A stretch of DNA of 64,000 nucleotides from Litorimonas sp965205225 (GCA_965205225.1 CBDBFZ010000002.1:372001-436000); one strand, 5' to 3'; positions 42,093 to 50,957 are shown, counted from the first letter of the stretch. Notes: generated by a model from the letters alone, not told the origin. Made by a program: numbers and translations.

Positions 42093-43442
42093 ATGTTAGA
42101 ACAACAAATCCAGATGACCGCCATCAAGGATCTTAATCCCTGGACCCGCAATGCGCGCACCCACTCGAAAAAGCAGATCCGGCAGATTGCAGACAGTATT
42201 CAGAGCTTTGGCTTTACCAACCCGGTTCTCATTGACGATGCACGCACCATCCTCTCCGGGCATGGGCGCGTCGCGGCGGCAAAGAGCCTCGGCTTGGAGG
42301 AGGTCCCCTGCGTCCAGCTCTCGCATATGAGTCCGGAGCAGAAGCGAGCCTATGTGTTGGCCGACAATAAGTTGGCGCTCAATGCTGGCTGGGACGAGGA
42401 TATGCTGGCTGGTGAGTTGGAAGCGCTTATGGAAATGGATCTGGACTTCGACATTAGTGTCATTGGTTTCACTATCTCTGAGATCGACAGCCTGATTGAG
42501 GATAAGGCCAATGAGGATAAGGCCAATGAGGGGGCGGGCGATCCGGTGGATGATGTGCTGCCAGCAGGAACAGCATTTGCGCGGTGTTCGCATGGCGATG
42601 TTTGGCAACTGGGTCCGCACCGCCTCGTCTGTGGGGATGCACTGGACCCCTATAACACAGATATGCTCATGCAGGGTGAAAGCGCCCGCATGGTATTTAC
42701 AGATCCGCCCTATAATGTGCCGATCGCTGGCTTTGTAGGGGGTTCGGGCTCCATCAAGCATTGCGAGTTCGCGATGGTGTCTGGCGAGATATCGGAAGGC
42801 CAGTTCACGGCCTTTCTGAAGCGTGCCTTCGCTCAGCTAGCCAAGCACAGCGTCGATGGTTCCATCCACTTCATCTGTATGGGCTGGCGGCATATTCGCG
42901 AGATCACACGAGCCGGGGACGCAGTCTATGCTGAGCTCAAGAACTTGATTAGTTGGGTCAAAGATAATGGCGATATTGGAAGGTTCTACCACTCGCGACA
43001 TGAGCTGATTTTTGCGTTTAAATCCGGTAGCGCACCTCACACTAATATGTTCGAACTGGGACAGAATGGCCGCTACCGCACCAATGTCTGGGAATATCAG
43101 GGTGTGAACGCAAGTCGGGCAGGACGGGTGGAGGAATTGTCGCTCCACCCGACTGTCAAGCCGGTCCAGATGATTGCGGACGCCATTAAGGACGTCTCGG
43201 GACGTGGGGAGATCGTGCTCGATATTTTCGGCGGCTCTGGTTCGACCCTGATTGCGGCACACAAAACTGCACGTCGTGGCTACCTTGTCGAGCTTGACCC
43301 GCTTTATTGCGATGTCATTCTCCAGCGTTGGGAGAGCTTCGCCAAGGATGAGGCTGCGCATCTCGCCTGCGGCATAGCGACGGATCATCCGTCTCAGGCG
43401 TGGCGCGATGAGGGGGTCGGACAAGGGGAGATGGCCGAATGA
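42093..43442 (+). CDS. ParB-like domain fused to a class-beta DNA methylase
   Basis: The 449-residue protein has an N-terminal ParB/Srx-type domain (PWTRNARTHSKKQIRQIADS, ISGHGRV-like LSGHGRVAAAKSLG; residues ~10-95), a short linker with a repeated EDKANEDKANE, then an N6/N4 methylase. The catalytic motif is FTDPPYNVP and the SAM site lies near the C-terminus (LDIFGGSGSTLIAAHK), the beta-class order. Such proteins are common next to phage terminase genes. The stop overlaps the DUF5681 gene by 4 bp. A second, split copy lies at 44913-45197 and 62456-63349. Confidence 0.88.
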   Translation: MLEQQIQMTAIKDLNPWTRNARTHSKKQIRQIADSIQSFGFTNPVLIDDARTILSGHGRVAAAKSLGLEEVPCVQLSHMSPEQKRAYVLADNKLALNAGWDEDMLAGELEALMEMDLDFDISVIGFTISEIDSLIEDKANEDKANEGAGDPVDDVLPAGTAFARCSHGDVWQLGPHRLVCGDALDPYNTDMLMQGESARMVFTDPPYNVPIAGFVGGSGSIKHCEFAMVSGEISEGQFTAFLKRAFAQLAKHSVDGSIHFICMGWRHIREITRAGDAVYAELKNLISWVKDNGDIGRFYHSRHELIFAFKSGSAPHTNMFELGQNGRYRTNVWEYQGVNASRAGRVEELSLHPTVKPVQMIADAIKDVSGRGEIVLDIFGGSGSTLIAAHKTARRGYLVELDPLYCDVILQRWESFAKDEAAHLACGIATDHPSQAWRDEGVGQGEMAE

Positions 43443-44206
43443 GCGCCAAAGGCAAACCAGAGGAGACGCAGGCCGTTCCCTATGAGATCGGCTACAAAAA
43501 GCCGCCTGTCGCAACGCGGTTTAAGAAAGGCCAGTCCGGCAATCCCTCGGGGCGCCCTAAGGGGAGCAAATTCAAGGCGCAACCGCTCACCTATGAGTTG
43601 CTAGAAGAAACGCTCAAAGAGACCTTTCTGGAAGAAGCCTACCGCATGGTGAACATCAATATGGGGCAAGGCGAAGAGTCCATTCCGATTGCGCAGGCCG
43701 TGATCCGCGCCCTAGGCGTCAAAGCCGTCAAGGGTAATATCCAGGCGCAACGCTTGTTCATCACGACGCTGACCGAGATTGAGGCGGAGAAGAAGGAGGC
43801 TGCAGAGAAGCAGATGGACCATCTGATCGAATATAAGAGCTTTTGGACAGAAGAATTGGAGCGCCGAGCGAAACTGGGGCTTCCGATCGACCCGCCTGTT
43901 CTGCATCCGGACGACGTTCACATTGATAACGACCGAGGCAGGATGGAGGTTCACGGCCCCCTCACGCCAGACGAGAAAGAGCAACAGGACTTCTTCAAGG
44001 GCAGGTTAGACGGGTGGCGGGAGGCTCAAGCTCATTATGAAGAGGTTTTAGCCAACCCCAGGGAGCATGAGATCGAGCATCGGCCATTCATTGAGAACGA
44101 GCTTGCGGAATGTAAAAAGATCATTCCGGTGCTGGAAATGTTAAGTGGAGGCGAGCCGCCCCGCACGCTCTACCAAGCGCATAAAATGGCGAAGCGGTTG
44201 ACATAG
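43439..44206 (+). CDS. DUF5681 protein, phage-associated
   Basis: A 255-residue hydrophilic protein with the DUF5681 opening GYKKPPVATRFKKGQSGNPSGRPKGS, found in prophage-like clusters beside ParB-methylases and terminases. The rest is highly charged and helical. It overlaps the methylase stop by 4 bp (ATGA). The second copy at 63346 onward is nearly identical. Function unknown. Confidence 0.8.
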   Translation: MSAKGKPEETQAVPYEIGYKKPPVATRFKKGQSGNPSGRPKGSKFKAQPLTYELLEETLKETFLEEAYRMVNINMGQGEESIPIAQAVIRALGVKAVKGNIQAQRLFITTLTEIEAEKKEAAEKQMDHLIEYKSFWTEELERRAKLGLPIDPPVLHPDDVHIDNDRGRMEVHGPLTPDEKEQQDFFKGRLDGWREAQAHYEEVLANPREHEIEHRPFIENELAECKKIIPVLEMLSGGEPPRTLYQAHKMAKRLT

Positions 44207-44378
44207 GCGAAGCAAAGATACGTTATTTAGGCACAAAATTTAGGCACAAACCACCATAAGGGCTGCGAGTTCAGGTGCAACTCGACTCCCAAGAAAGAGC
44301 CGGTCAGCTCTGCGATAACAAGCCCAAATAGGCTGTAAATAGCACCGCCATCATTGATGCGAAAAATGGCTATAATTC

Positions 44379-44636
44379 TCAATGACGTTTAAAGCTCACA
44401 AGTTTCAAAGTTGGCTCGACATCGACCGTTTTATAACCGGCAGAAAGCCAGCCGTAAGACTTCCGGGATGAATTATCCTCGTTTGTCCACCAGGCACGGT
44501 GGATATGCGCGCTTCGCGGTAGCTTCCCAGATATGATGTCCTCAATCTCATTGAACGTCATTATGACGTATTCAGTATTTTTACGTTCAAGGAAACTGGC
44601 TAACGGATCATATTTTCGCATACCTTTTTTTCTCAT
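44379..44636 (-). CDS. DUF7662-like small protein
   Basis: An 85-residue protein. The ATG at 44636 is preceded by a perfect GGAGGA at 7 bases, so it is preferred over an upstream start at 44723. The body KYDPLASFLERKN, then FNEIEDIISGKLPRSAHIHRAWW and a WLSAGYKTVDVE segment match a family of small proteins with a conserved LPxSA..WW core, often near mobile or restriction genes. Function unknown. Confidence 0.6.
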   Translation of the reverse strand: MRKKGMRKYDPLASFLERKNTEYVIMTFNEIEDIISGKLPRSAHIHRAWWTNEDNSSRKSYGWLSAGYKTVDVEPTLKLVSFKRH

Positions 44637-44667
44637 ACTCTTTCCTCCATCTACGATGGCTATAGGG

Positions 44668-44912
44668 TTAAGTAACTTTTCTGCCAAGCCGCAAATCTTT
44701 TGTTCTTTGGCGGCCGGCTTCAAGACACTCTGCTATGCGGTCTGGATGCCGTTCATCGTCTCGCAATGCTGGATCCCATTGACTGAGCGACTCTGCCAGA
44801 TCCATTGCCGCATATATGATGCGAGGATGACGTTTCGCGACCGTCATGCGCGCATCTTCCACAACAGTGCGCCTGTCGCCTCTATCGCGAGGAAGGCCTG
44901 TGTTTACGGCGG
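44668..44912 (-). pseudogene. truncated unknown gene at the duplication junction
   Basis: Leftward codons ending at 44668 read like protein (for example AKRHPRIIYAAMDLAESLSQWD and a CLEAGRQRTKDLRLG tail) and stop normally just upstream of the DUF7662 gene. Further upstream the frame runs into the antisense of the duplicated methylase segment at about 44913, where similarity to the first copy begins. So the 5' end was probably cut off by that recombination. Family not recognised. Confidence 0.3.
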
Positions 44913-45225
44913 AAAAGACCTCGGCTTGGAGGAGGTTCCCTGCGTCCAGCTCTCGCATATGAACCCGGAGCAGAAGCGAGCCTATGTGTTGGCCGACAAC
45001 AAGTTGGCGCTCAATGCTGGCTGGGACGAGGATATGCTGGCTGGTGAGTTGGAAGCGCTTCTGGAAATGGATCTGAACTTCGACATTGGTGTCATTGGTT
45101 TCACTATCTCTGAGATCGACAGCCTGATCGAGGATAAGGCCAATGATGATAAGGCCAATGAGGGGGCGTGCGATCCGGTGGATGATGTGCTGCAAGCAAG
45201 AGTCAATAAAAACATGAAAACTTAA
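44913..45225 (+). pseudogene. 5' part of a second ParB-methylase copy, cut at both ends
   Basis: From about 44913 the sequence copies 42277-42557 of the first methylase with few changes (LGLEEVPCVQLSHM, then the IEDKAN linker with NDDKANEGA). The codons before it do not match, so the true start is missing. At about 45197 (after GATGATGTGCTGC) the match ends and the frame runs into a stop at 45225. The matching 3' part begins at 62462. The two halves are separated by the integrative element. Confidence 0.75.
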
Positions 45226-45262
45226 TGATATCATATGTGTAGGAGCAATTAGGGCGACGGCT

Positions 45263-45298
45263 GTTACACCATTTGTTACACTTATTGTTACACCAAAG
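45263..45298 (+). repeat. left terminal repeat of the integrative element
   Basis: Three spaced GTTACAC units (GTTACACCATTTGTTACAC, then TTATTGTTACACCAAAG). It matches 62338-62373 in direct orientation at about 31 of 36 positions. Likely recombinase arm sites or part of attL. Confidence 0.7.
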
Positions 45299-45370
45299 TC
45301 TGCCGCTGCCACCCACAGTGCCGAGAGAGCACATAGGGGCTCGCAAATTTACAGCTCACTTTTATGAATT

Positions 45371-46168
45371 TCAGTTGGTTTTATTGAGAGCGATGGGTTC
45401 GAGCCCAACTGCTTCTATGGTTTCTGCTTTGTCGATGTCCGATAAATATGAAATTAGCTTTAGGGCTAAATCTTTATTCCCTTTTGTTGTAACGCCAGTT
45501 GTAAACACAGTAACTTTTTGAAGCTCTTCCGGGATTGGGCCTGCATAGGTCGCGCCAGGAATAGGTAGAATTTCGCTGATTTGCTGGAAACCAATTTCGA
45601 GATCGCCGCGCGCCACAACTGTGGCAACCCGTTCACTTAAGACACGTGTCGATTTAGGCTGTATTTCTTCCCAAATGCCCAACTTAGGCCAGAGTTTAGT
45701 TGAAAGATATCGCCCACTAGCGCTGGCTGAATAGCCTATACTCTCCGCGTCTCGTAATACGGAAATGAATTTTTCGACTGTGCTGATATCTGGAACATTT
45801 TCACCCTCTTTAACAGACATACCAATCTTAGAACGGACTAGGTCTGTTCGAGTTTTCGGGAGTACAAATCCGAGCTTGGATATATTCTTAAAACCATTTT
45901 CTGAGAGTATTACAACGTCTGCATATTCACCACGTTTTAGTCTTTCAGGGATAGAGTCCGGCGCGCCTCCTGACGAAGATCCCTTGTGAGTTTCGAGAGC
46001 AATTCCTGTCTCTTTTTCAAATTGCGGGGCAAGTTCGTCATAAGCTGCGAAGAAGCCACCTGAAGAAAAAACAACAATTTTCTGGGTTTCACTGGGTGCC
46101 GTCGTCACGCAGGCCGTGACCAGGAAAGCGGAAAAAGTGAGTAAGAATTGGCGTTTATTGAACATCAC
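45371..46168 (-). CDS. ModA-like periplasmic binding lipoprotein
   Basis: A 265-residue lipoprotein (lipobox FLVTAC near residue 20) with a type 2 periplasmic binding fold of the ModA/PBP-like family: IVVFSSGGFFAAYDELAPQFEKE at the start, and the ADVVILSENGFKN and IGYSASASGRYL segments. No permease or ATPase lies beside it, so it is not a complete ABC importer. It might deliver a ligand to the nearby TctA or to another transporter, or act as a sensor. It is the first cargo gene at the left end and points leftward. Confidence 0.75.
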   Translation of the reverse strand: MMFNKRQFLLTFSAFLVTACVTTAPSETQKIVVFSSGGFFAAYDELAPQFEKETGIALETHKGSSSGGAPDSIPERLKRGEYADVVILSENGFKNISKLGFVLPKTRTDLVRSKIGMSVKEGENVPDISTVEKFISVLRDAESIGYSASASGRYLSTKLWPKLGIWEEIQPKSTRVLSERVATVVARGDLEIGFQQISEILPIPGATYAGPIPEELQKVTVFTTGVTTKGNKDLALKLISYLSDIDKAETIEAVGLEPIALNKTN

Positions 46169-46224
46169 GAACCTTAAATATGTAAATAATATCAGTCACT
46201 TAGCACATTTCCTAAAATTAGGAA

Positions 46225-46956
46225 GGGTCATGCCTAGTTGATTGGATTTTCTCTGAGGTATCGTAACAGGGTTTTGTACTTGTCTTCAAGCCTGTGATTA
46301 TATCTCCATTCCGTTTCCTTCAGGTGTAGATGAAAGGTGTGTTTTGCAGCGCCCTTAAACTTCGCTAGACGCACCTTGGCCAGCCCCCAGAAGCCTTCGA
46401 TGCCGTTGATGTGGGTTGGGCCATTGACGAACTCGTCCCTGGAATGATCTACCCGATAATGACCATAGCCTATATCGACCAGTCCGTTATAGCCGCGCCA
46501 GCCATCGGAGTTGATGATGGAAGACGGGTTAACCCTACCCCGGATAATCCCCTGTAGGGTGGCTCTGGAGCAGTCTGGCACGATCTCGGTATAGACCCGC
46601 CCGGCCCGTTCGTAGATGCCAAACAGGGTGGTCTTGCCATAGGCCCCGCGCCCGCGTTTGCCCTTGACGCGGGTTGCGCCGAAATAGCTTTCATCAACCT
46701 CGACCACGCCGAAGAAGGGTTTGTCCGCCTCGCAGGCCCAATGGATGCGTTCGCGAAGAGCGCGGTAGATCCGGTTGATGGTGTTACGGTTAAGCCCTGT
46801 CAGTTGGGCTGTTTGCAGGGCTGTCAGATCAGCGGCGAAGCAGCGAACGACCTCCCGAATTTTGCGCTCGGACAGATGCGAACCTTTTGAATAATGATTT
46901 TCATTGCATATAGTAACTTAGATCACTATGCGGAGCCAATCAACTAGGCATGACCC
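46225..46956 (-). mobile_element. IS1595-family insertion sequence, 732 bp
   Basis: The element ends in a perfect 21-bp inverted repeat (46225-46245 starting GGGTCATGCC, and 46936-46956). It is flanked by a perfect 8-bp target duplication ATTAGGAA (46217-46224 and 46957-46964), the size expected for IS1595. It carries one transposase gene leftward, whose stop lies in the left inverted repeat. The duplicated target is half of a palindrome TTCCTAA-AA-TTAGGAA upstream of the binding lipoprotein gene, so the insertion may have separated that gene from its promoter. Confidence 0.93.
46234..46917 (-). CDS. IS1595-family (ISXO2-like) transposase, no standard start codon
   Basis: The frame is open from just after a TAA at 46918-46920. 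Early codons read NENHYSKGSHLSERKIREVVR, matching the family's N-terminal helix, and TGLNRNTINRIYRALRERI is the helix-turn-helix. The DDE domain follows: VEVDESYFGATRVKGKRGRG (first Asp), INSDGWRGYNGL (second), and INGIEGFWGLAK (Glu/Asn position). No ATG, GTG or TTG lies before the HTH; only GTT, ATA or CTG codons are available, and the nearest ATG (in the CAATGAAAATC stretch) is in another frame. So either a 5' frameshift occurred or a rare start is used. About 227 residues. Confidence 0.8.
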   Translation of the reverse strand, partial: VTICNENHYSKGSHLSERKIREVVRCFAADLTALQTAQLTGLNRNTINRIYRALRERIHWACEADKPFFGVVEVDESYFGATRVKGKRGRGAYGKTTLFGIYERAGRVYTEIVPDCSRATLQGIIRGRVNPSSIINSDGWRGYNGLVDIGYGHYRVDHSRDEFVNGPTHINGIEGFWGLAKVRLAKFKGAAKHTFHLHLKETEWRYNHRLEDKYKTLLRYLRENPIN

Positions 46957-47094
46957 ATTAGGAAATCAAATTCTTTACTGCTAGCATCTCAAACAGCAAT
47001 TTGTTGTATTTCGGCAACATAGTTTAAATGTCGATAGTTAGGGATTGGCGGGCACAAAATTGATACGTATAACAGATCGATAAAAATAAGGGGA

Positions 47095-48492
47095 TTGAAG
47101 ATACCGATTGCAATTCTTAGAAGCTTTCTTGCTCTAATGGCATTTGTCTTAATGGCGTTAGTTGCGACTGCTGAAAGCTTTGCGCAAGATATAGACCATC
47201 TTACAATATTCGTCCCTGGAGCTCAGGGCGGCGGGTTTGATAGAACCGGTATGGCTGTCCGCGATTCACTTATTAAAGAAGGGCTCGTTGGTGATATAGA
47301 AATCGTCCGCTCACCTGGAGCTGGTGGCCTAATTGCCCTAGCTCAATTTGTTGAATCAAGAGAGGGAGATGGCAGTGCTATTTTTCTGGGTGGCCGAACA
47401 AATATAGGAGCTACCAACTTCAATCGCTCACAAGTCTCCCTTAAAGATGTCAATCCTATCGCCAGATTAAATGGCATTGTCCTAGCTGTTGCGGTTCCGA
47501 AAAATTCAAAAATCAGTGATCTGAGCGATTTGATATCAACCTTGCGCACTGATCCTGGGCTCATCAAATGGGTCGGTGGTTCGGCGGGAAGTGTCGATGA
47601 GCTTCTTATTTTGGAAATCGCAACAGCTATTGGTGTTGACAGATCTCGCGTCGATTTTCGAGCAGTGCCGGGAGGTGGGGATAATGTCGTTAAACATCTC
47701 ATGTCGGGTCAGTCCCATGTCGCGGTGAGTTCATTTGAAGAACTTTCTGAATTCTACAAAAATGAGGATGTGCGGATTATCGGCGTTTCATCAGAAAAAC
47801 GGCAGGAAAATATTTCGGCTCCGACCTTAAAAGAGTTTGGGCTTGATATTGTTTTCTCAGATTGGAAGGGGGTTTTCAGCGCCCCTGGAGTTGCTGATGC
47901 TGACAAAGAAAGATTGAAAGTTGTCTTTGAGAAATTATCAAAAAGTGACGCCTGGGCAAGCGCTATTCAAGATAATGCATGGCAAAACGCATATCTTTCA
48001 GGCGATGCGTTCCAAAGCTTTGTTCAATTAGAGATTAGCCGAATTAGTGGATTAAGACGCGATGAAGCAGCCGGGAAAGTGCCGACAGATAGAATTGTCA
48101 AAATAGTCTCACGACAGTATCGTTGGTTGGTTTGGGCGATTGGCATTATTGGATTGTTGCTTGCAGCTCTTATGGGTCAACATTGGGTGAATCGCAGACG
48201 ACAAGAAGACTTAAAGACGTCTTTAGATCTGGCAGAGGGAGAATTGGAACGTAAGCTCGCAGGCGCTACAGATCATATTAATGCTGAATTTACGAACTGG
48301 AAACTGACAGAGTCAGAAAATGAGATTGGGTGGCTGCTTCTCAAAGGATTGTCATTCAAGGAAATGGCCGAGGCTAGAGGCACGAGTGAGCGGACAGTTC
48401 GTCAACAAGCCCGCGCAATCTATGCTAAATCAGGACTGTCTAGTCGATCTGATGTTGCTGCCTATTTCTTTGAGGACTTTGTATTTAGGTAG
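47095..48492 (+). CDS. transmembrane one-component regulator: TctC-like binding domain, membrane helix, LuxR-type HTH
   Basis: The 465-residue protein starts at TTG 47095 (no ATG gives an intact leader). Residues 1-31 are a signal peptide (ends SFAQD). Residues ~32-330 are a TctC/Bug periplasmic solute-binding domain: FVPGAQGGGFDRTG, SPGAGGLIALAQF, WVGGSAGSVDELL. It is clearly homologous to the TctC part of the fusion protein at 52497-53864. A membrane helix spans ~342-361, followed by RRR, so the rest is cytoplasmic. Residues ~403-462 are a LuxR/GerE-type helix-turn-helix (LLKGLSFKEMAEARGTSERT). It lies in the transporter locus but convergent to tcuB, with a 13-bp gap. Inferred role: a membrane-bound sensor that binds the tricarboxylate in the periplasm and controls the locus. 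The function is not proven, and I know no named precedent. Confidence 0.88.
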   Translation: MKIPIAILRSFLALMAFVLMALVATAESFAQDIDHLTIFVPGAQGGGFDRTGMAVRDSLIKEGLVGDIEIVRSPGAGGLIALAQFVESREGDGSAIFLGGRTNIGATNFNRSQVSLKDVNPIARLNGIVLAVAVPKNSKISDLSDLISTLRTDPGLIKWVGGSAGSVDELLILEIATAIGVDRSRVDFRAVPGGGDNVVKHLMSGQSHVAVSSFEELSEFYKNEDVRIIGVSSEKRQENISAPTLKEFGLDIVFSDWKGVFSAPGVADADKERLKVVFEKLSKSDAWASAIQDNAWQNAYLSGDAFQSFVQLEISRISGLRRDEAAGKVPTDRIVKIVSRQYRWLVWAIGIIGLLLAALMGQHWVNRRRQEDLKTSLDLAEGELERKLAGATDHINAEFTNWKLTESENEIGWLLLKGLSFKEMAEARGTSERTVRQQARAIYAKSGLSSRSDVAAYFFEDFVFR

Positions 48493-48505
48493 AATATTTA
48501 ACCCA

Positions 48506-49564
48506 CTATTTGTTTTGGGCTTCTCTCACCATAGCCGCCAATCGATAAAATCCATGCGCCATTTTGGAAAATGGTGTTACGATAAAAAAAGCTAATACGG
48601 CGCCCAAATGGACGACTAACAAATATGATACGGCTGGTGTTTTCCCGAATACCCAAAGCGCTAATCCACTAAATGCAACAAAGCCTAACAAGGCGGTGAA
48701 CGTGATATCGCTGTTCCAGGCTTGGCTATCACCCAGTGATCGCTCTGATTTCAATTTCAAGTGAATCATTAACACACAACCCAATGTTAAGAGAATACCA
48801 CCGGGCACGCCTAGCAGTTTAGGTATAGAAAGTAAGGAATATGGAGCCGGTTGATTAAAGAGATAATGCAAAATTGTTCCAGACGTCGTAGATGCGAGAC
48901 ATAAGAGAAAACCGTACATAATAGCATGATGGGCGTGTCTTCGGGCTTGGGAAAACCGGTCTTCATCATCAAAATTACAGCCTTGTCCGTGACCGGCTGC
49001 AAGGTCTTTCATTTTTGCGGCGTCCGCAAAAGCGGATCTCAAATGCGAAAATTTTAATTTCTTTCCGTCGACATTTTTCCAATATCGCCGCAGGCTTATA
49101 AAGAGACTGAGAGCTGGAAAAAAGAAAGCAGGCAAGAACAAGCTCACCATAAGCGTGTGTGACATGACATCATAAAACCCAGCTCCACCCAAATTACCCA
49201 GAAACTTTCCGAAGGCAAAAATGAGGGCCGTGCCAAATACGAGGGCTAACACTAAACCGCTAGCCTTTGTATGAAAGGCTTTAGCAAGAGGCTGCGGCCA
49301 CGCAAATTCTTCCCAGCTCTCGCGCCGGACTTCGGCTAGAGCCTTGGGTAGATTCAAATCAAATTCGTGAGGAGCTGTGTATTGGCAAGCGTAATAACAA
49401 CCTCGACAGTTCACACAAAGATTAGCTAATTGCGTAAGATCGGCCTCGGCAAGCGATTGCTCACGATGCATGGCGGGAAATACGGAGCAGTAACTTTCGC
49501 AGTATCTACAAGCATTGCAGATGTCTGTCTGACGACTAAGTTCAGTCAGTAACTCATTTGACAT
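48506..49564 (-). CDS. tcuB: TcuB-like iron-sulfur membrane protein (tricarballylate utilization)
   Basis: TcuB re-oxidises TcuA by passing electrons to the membrane quinone pool. Two ferredoxin-type clusters are clear: CNACRYCESYC (Cys16, 19, 22, 26) and CVNCRGCYYAC (Cys50, 53, 56, 60). Five or six hydrophobic helices with histidines (RRHAHHAIMYGF, HYLF, VHLGAVLAFF) suggest a heme-b-type membrane part. The 352-residue length fits the family. The start overlaps the tcuA stop by 11 bp. It is the last gene of the leftward operon tctCB-tctA-tcuA-tcuB. Confidence 0.88.
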   Translation of the reverse strand: MSNELLTELSRQTDICNACRYCESYCSVFPAMHREQSLAEADLTQLANLCVNCRGCYYACQYTAPHEFDLNLPKALAEVRRESWEEFAWPQPLAKAFHTKASGLVLALVFGTALIFAFGKFLGNLGGAGFYDVMSHTLMVSLFLPAFFFPALSLFISLRRYWKNVDGKKLKFSHLRSAFADAAKMKDLAAGHGQGCNFDDEDRFSQARRHAHHAIMYGFLLCLASTTSGTILHYLFNQPAPYSLLSIPKLLGVPGGILLTLGCVLMIHLKLKSERSLGDSQAWNSDITFTALLGFVAFSGLALWVFGKTPAVSYLLVVHLGAVLAFFIVTPFSKMAHGFYRLAAMVREAQNK

Positions 49565-50954
49565 ATTGCGCGGCCTCCGATCCCGCTATGCGACCGAAAA
49601 CAGTGCCAATGGTCATTCCGAAACCGGCCAGGTAACCTTTTCCAAGGATTGAACCCGCCATAGTTTCTCCGGCGGCCCACAGGTTTTCAATCGGGCCGTC
49701 TTTTGAATAACATCTCGCGCGATTATCGACTTTGAAGCCGAGATAGGTAAAAGTAATTCCAGTTTTCAGCATGTAGGCGTAAAACGGAGGCTTTGAGATT
49801 GGACGAGCCCAATTAGACTTTGGCGGGATCAACCCGCTGGTGGTGACGCCATCAAGCTGTGTTGGGTGGAAATTAGAACTGTCCCCGCAGGCAGAATTAT
49901 AGTCTTTAATTGTATCTGCAACCGTGTCGTCAGGCAGGCCTAATTTGTTTGTCAGTTCTGATAATGTATCAGCTCTTTCTGGTGGGAAGACCGAAGTCAT
50001 AAATAAGTCTTTAGATTGGCTATCAATAATAGCGTAAGCGACTTGATCTGGCTGGTCAGCAATGAGGCGTCCCCAAATCGCATAGCGTTTCGGCCAGACA
50101 TCTTCGCCTTCATCATAAAACCGCTTGCCGTTTTTATTGACAACGACGGAAAAGGGAACGCAGTCTAACCGAGTTACGATACCGCCATCATATTTTGGGG
50201 CGCGGCCGTCAACCGCGACGGCATGGCATTGGGTGGGGTCGCCGATTGAAATCACACCTTGACCTAAAAGGTCTTTTAAAACATCTCCCCGATTATAGGC
50301 TGTGCCGCGAATTAAAAAGTTTCTAGCGGCTGGTCCCCATGCTTCTTCTAGCCATTCAAAGTTTGATTGAAAGCCTCCAGCAGCGACAATCACGGCTTTT
50401 GGAGCAAATTCATGCGTTTGGTCACCGTAAGAAAACTCAACCTTTTTTGCGTGAGATCCTTCCATTTTAACATGACTGACGTTGGCCTCATAAAGCACCT
50501 TTACCCCTAAGCTTTCCGCATGCCGATAATAGGCATTCACCAAAGACTTTCCTCCACCCATGAAGAAAGCGTTGGTTCTGGCCAAAGACAAAGTTCCCGA
50601 TAAAGCAGGCTGAAAATGCACGCCGCGTTCTTGCATCCAGGGCAAGCAATCTTCCGAAGCAGAAATAACCATACGGGCCATTTGTTCATCAGTATTGCCT
50701 TCAGTCACCTTCAATAAATCAGCTATATATTCTTCTTCCAAATAGCTATCTTGTAGAGGCCCCAATGGACCGTGATGCATACATCTGAAGTTTCGAGTAT
50801 GACGACTATTTCCACCGCGATAGGGTTTGGGCGCTGTTTCCAGAATGATGACACTAGCCCCGTTTTCAGCGGCCGTCATAGCTGCGCACAGCGCGGCATT
50901 TCCCCCGCCAATGATAGCAATATCGATGTTAGATAAATCTAAATCTATTGACAT
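49554..50954 (-). CDS. tcuA: TcuA-like FAD-dependent tricarballylate dehydrogenase
   Basis: TcuA oxidises tricarballylate to cis-aconitate, which enters the TCA cycle. The N-terminus has the FAD-binding IAIIGGGNAALCAAMTAAENG. The fumarate reductase/aspartate oxidase-type fold continues with GGNSRHTRNFR, VIVAAGGFQSN and a C-terminal WAAGETMAGSILGKGYLAGFG. The 466-residue length is usual. Family members also act on related 3-carboxylates, so the exact substrate is an inference. It is 3 bp after tctA in the operon. Confidence 0.87.
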   Translation of the reverse strand: MSIDLDLSNIDIAIIGGGNAALCAAMTAAENGASVIILETAPKPYRGGNSRHTRNFRCMHHGPLGPLQDSYLEEEYIADLLKVTEGNTDEQMARMVISASEDCLPWMQERGVHFQPALSGTLSLARTNAFFMGGGKSLVNAYYRHAESLGVKVLYEANVSHVKMEGSHAKKVEFSYGDQTHEFAPKAVIVAAGGFQSNFEWLEEAWGPAARNFLIRGTAYNRGDVLKDLLGQGVISIGDPTQCHAVAVDGRAPKYDGGIVTRLDCVPFSVVVNKNGKRFYDEGEDVWPKRYAIWGRLIADQPDQVAYAIIDSQSKDLFMTSVFPPERADTLSELTNKLGLPDDTVADTIKDYNSACGDSSNFHPTQLDGVTTSGLIPPKSNWARPISKPPFYAYMLKTGITFTYLGFKVDNRARCYSKDGPIENLWAAGETMAGSILGKGYLAGFGMTIGTVFGRIAGSEAAQYVK

Positions 50955-50957
50955 ATT

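Noticed and set aside
44533..45225. Open frame of 230 codons joining the antisense of the DUF7662 gene to the methylase fragment
   Set aside because: It is a chance chimera: only the last ~100 codons match a known gene, and its start lies inside another gene on the opposite strand.
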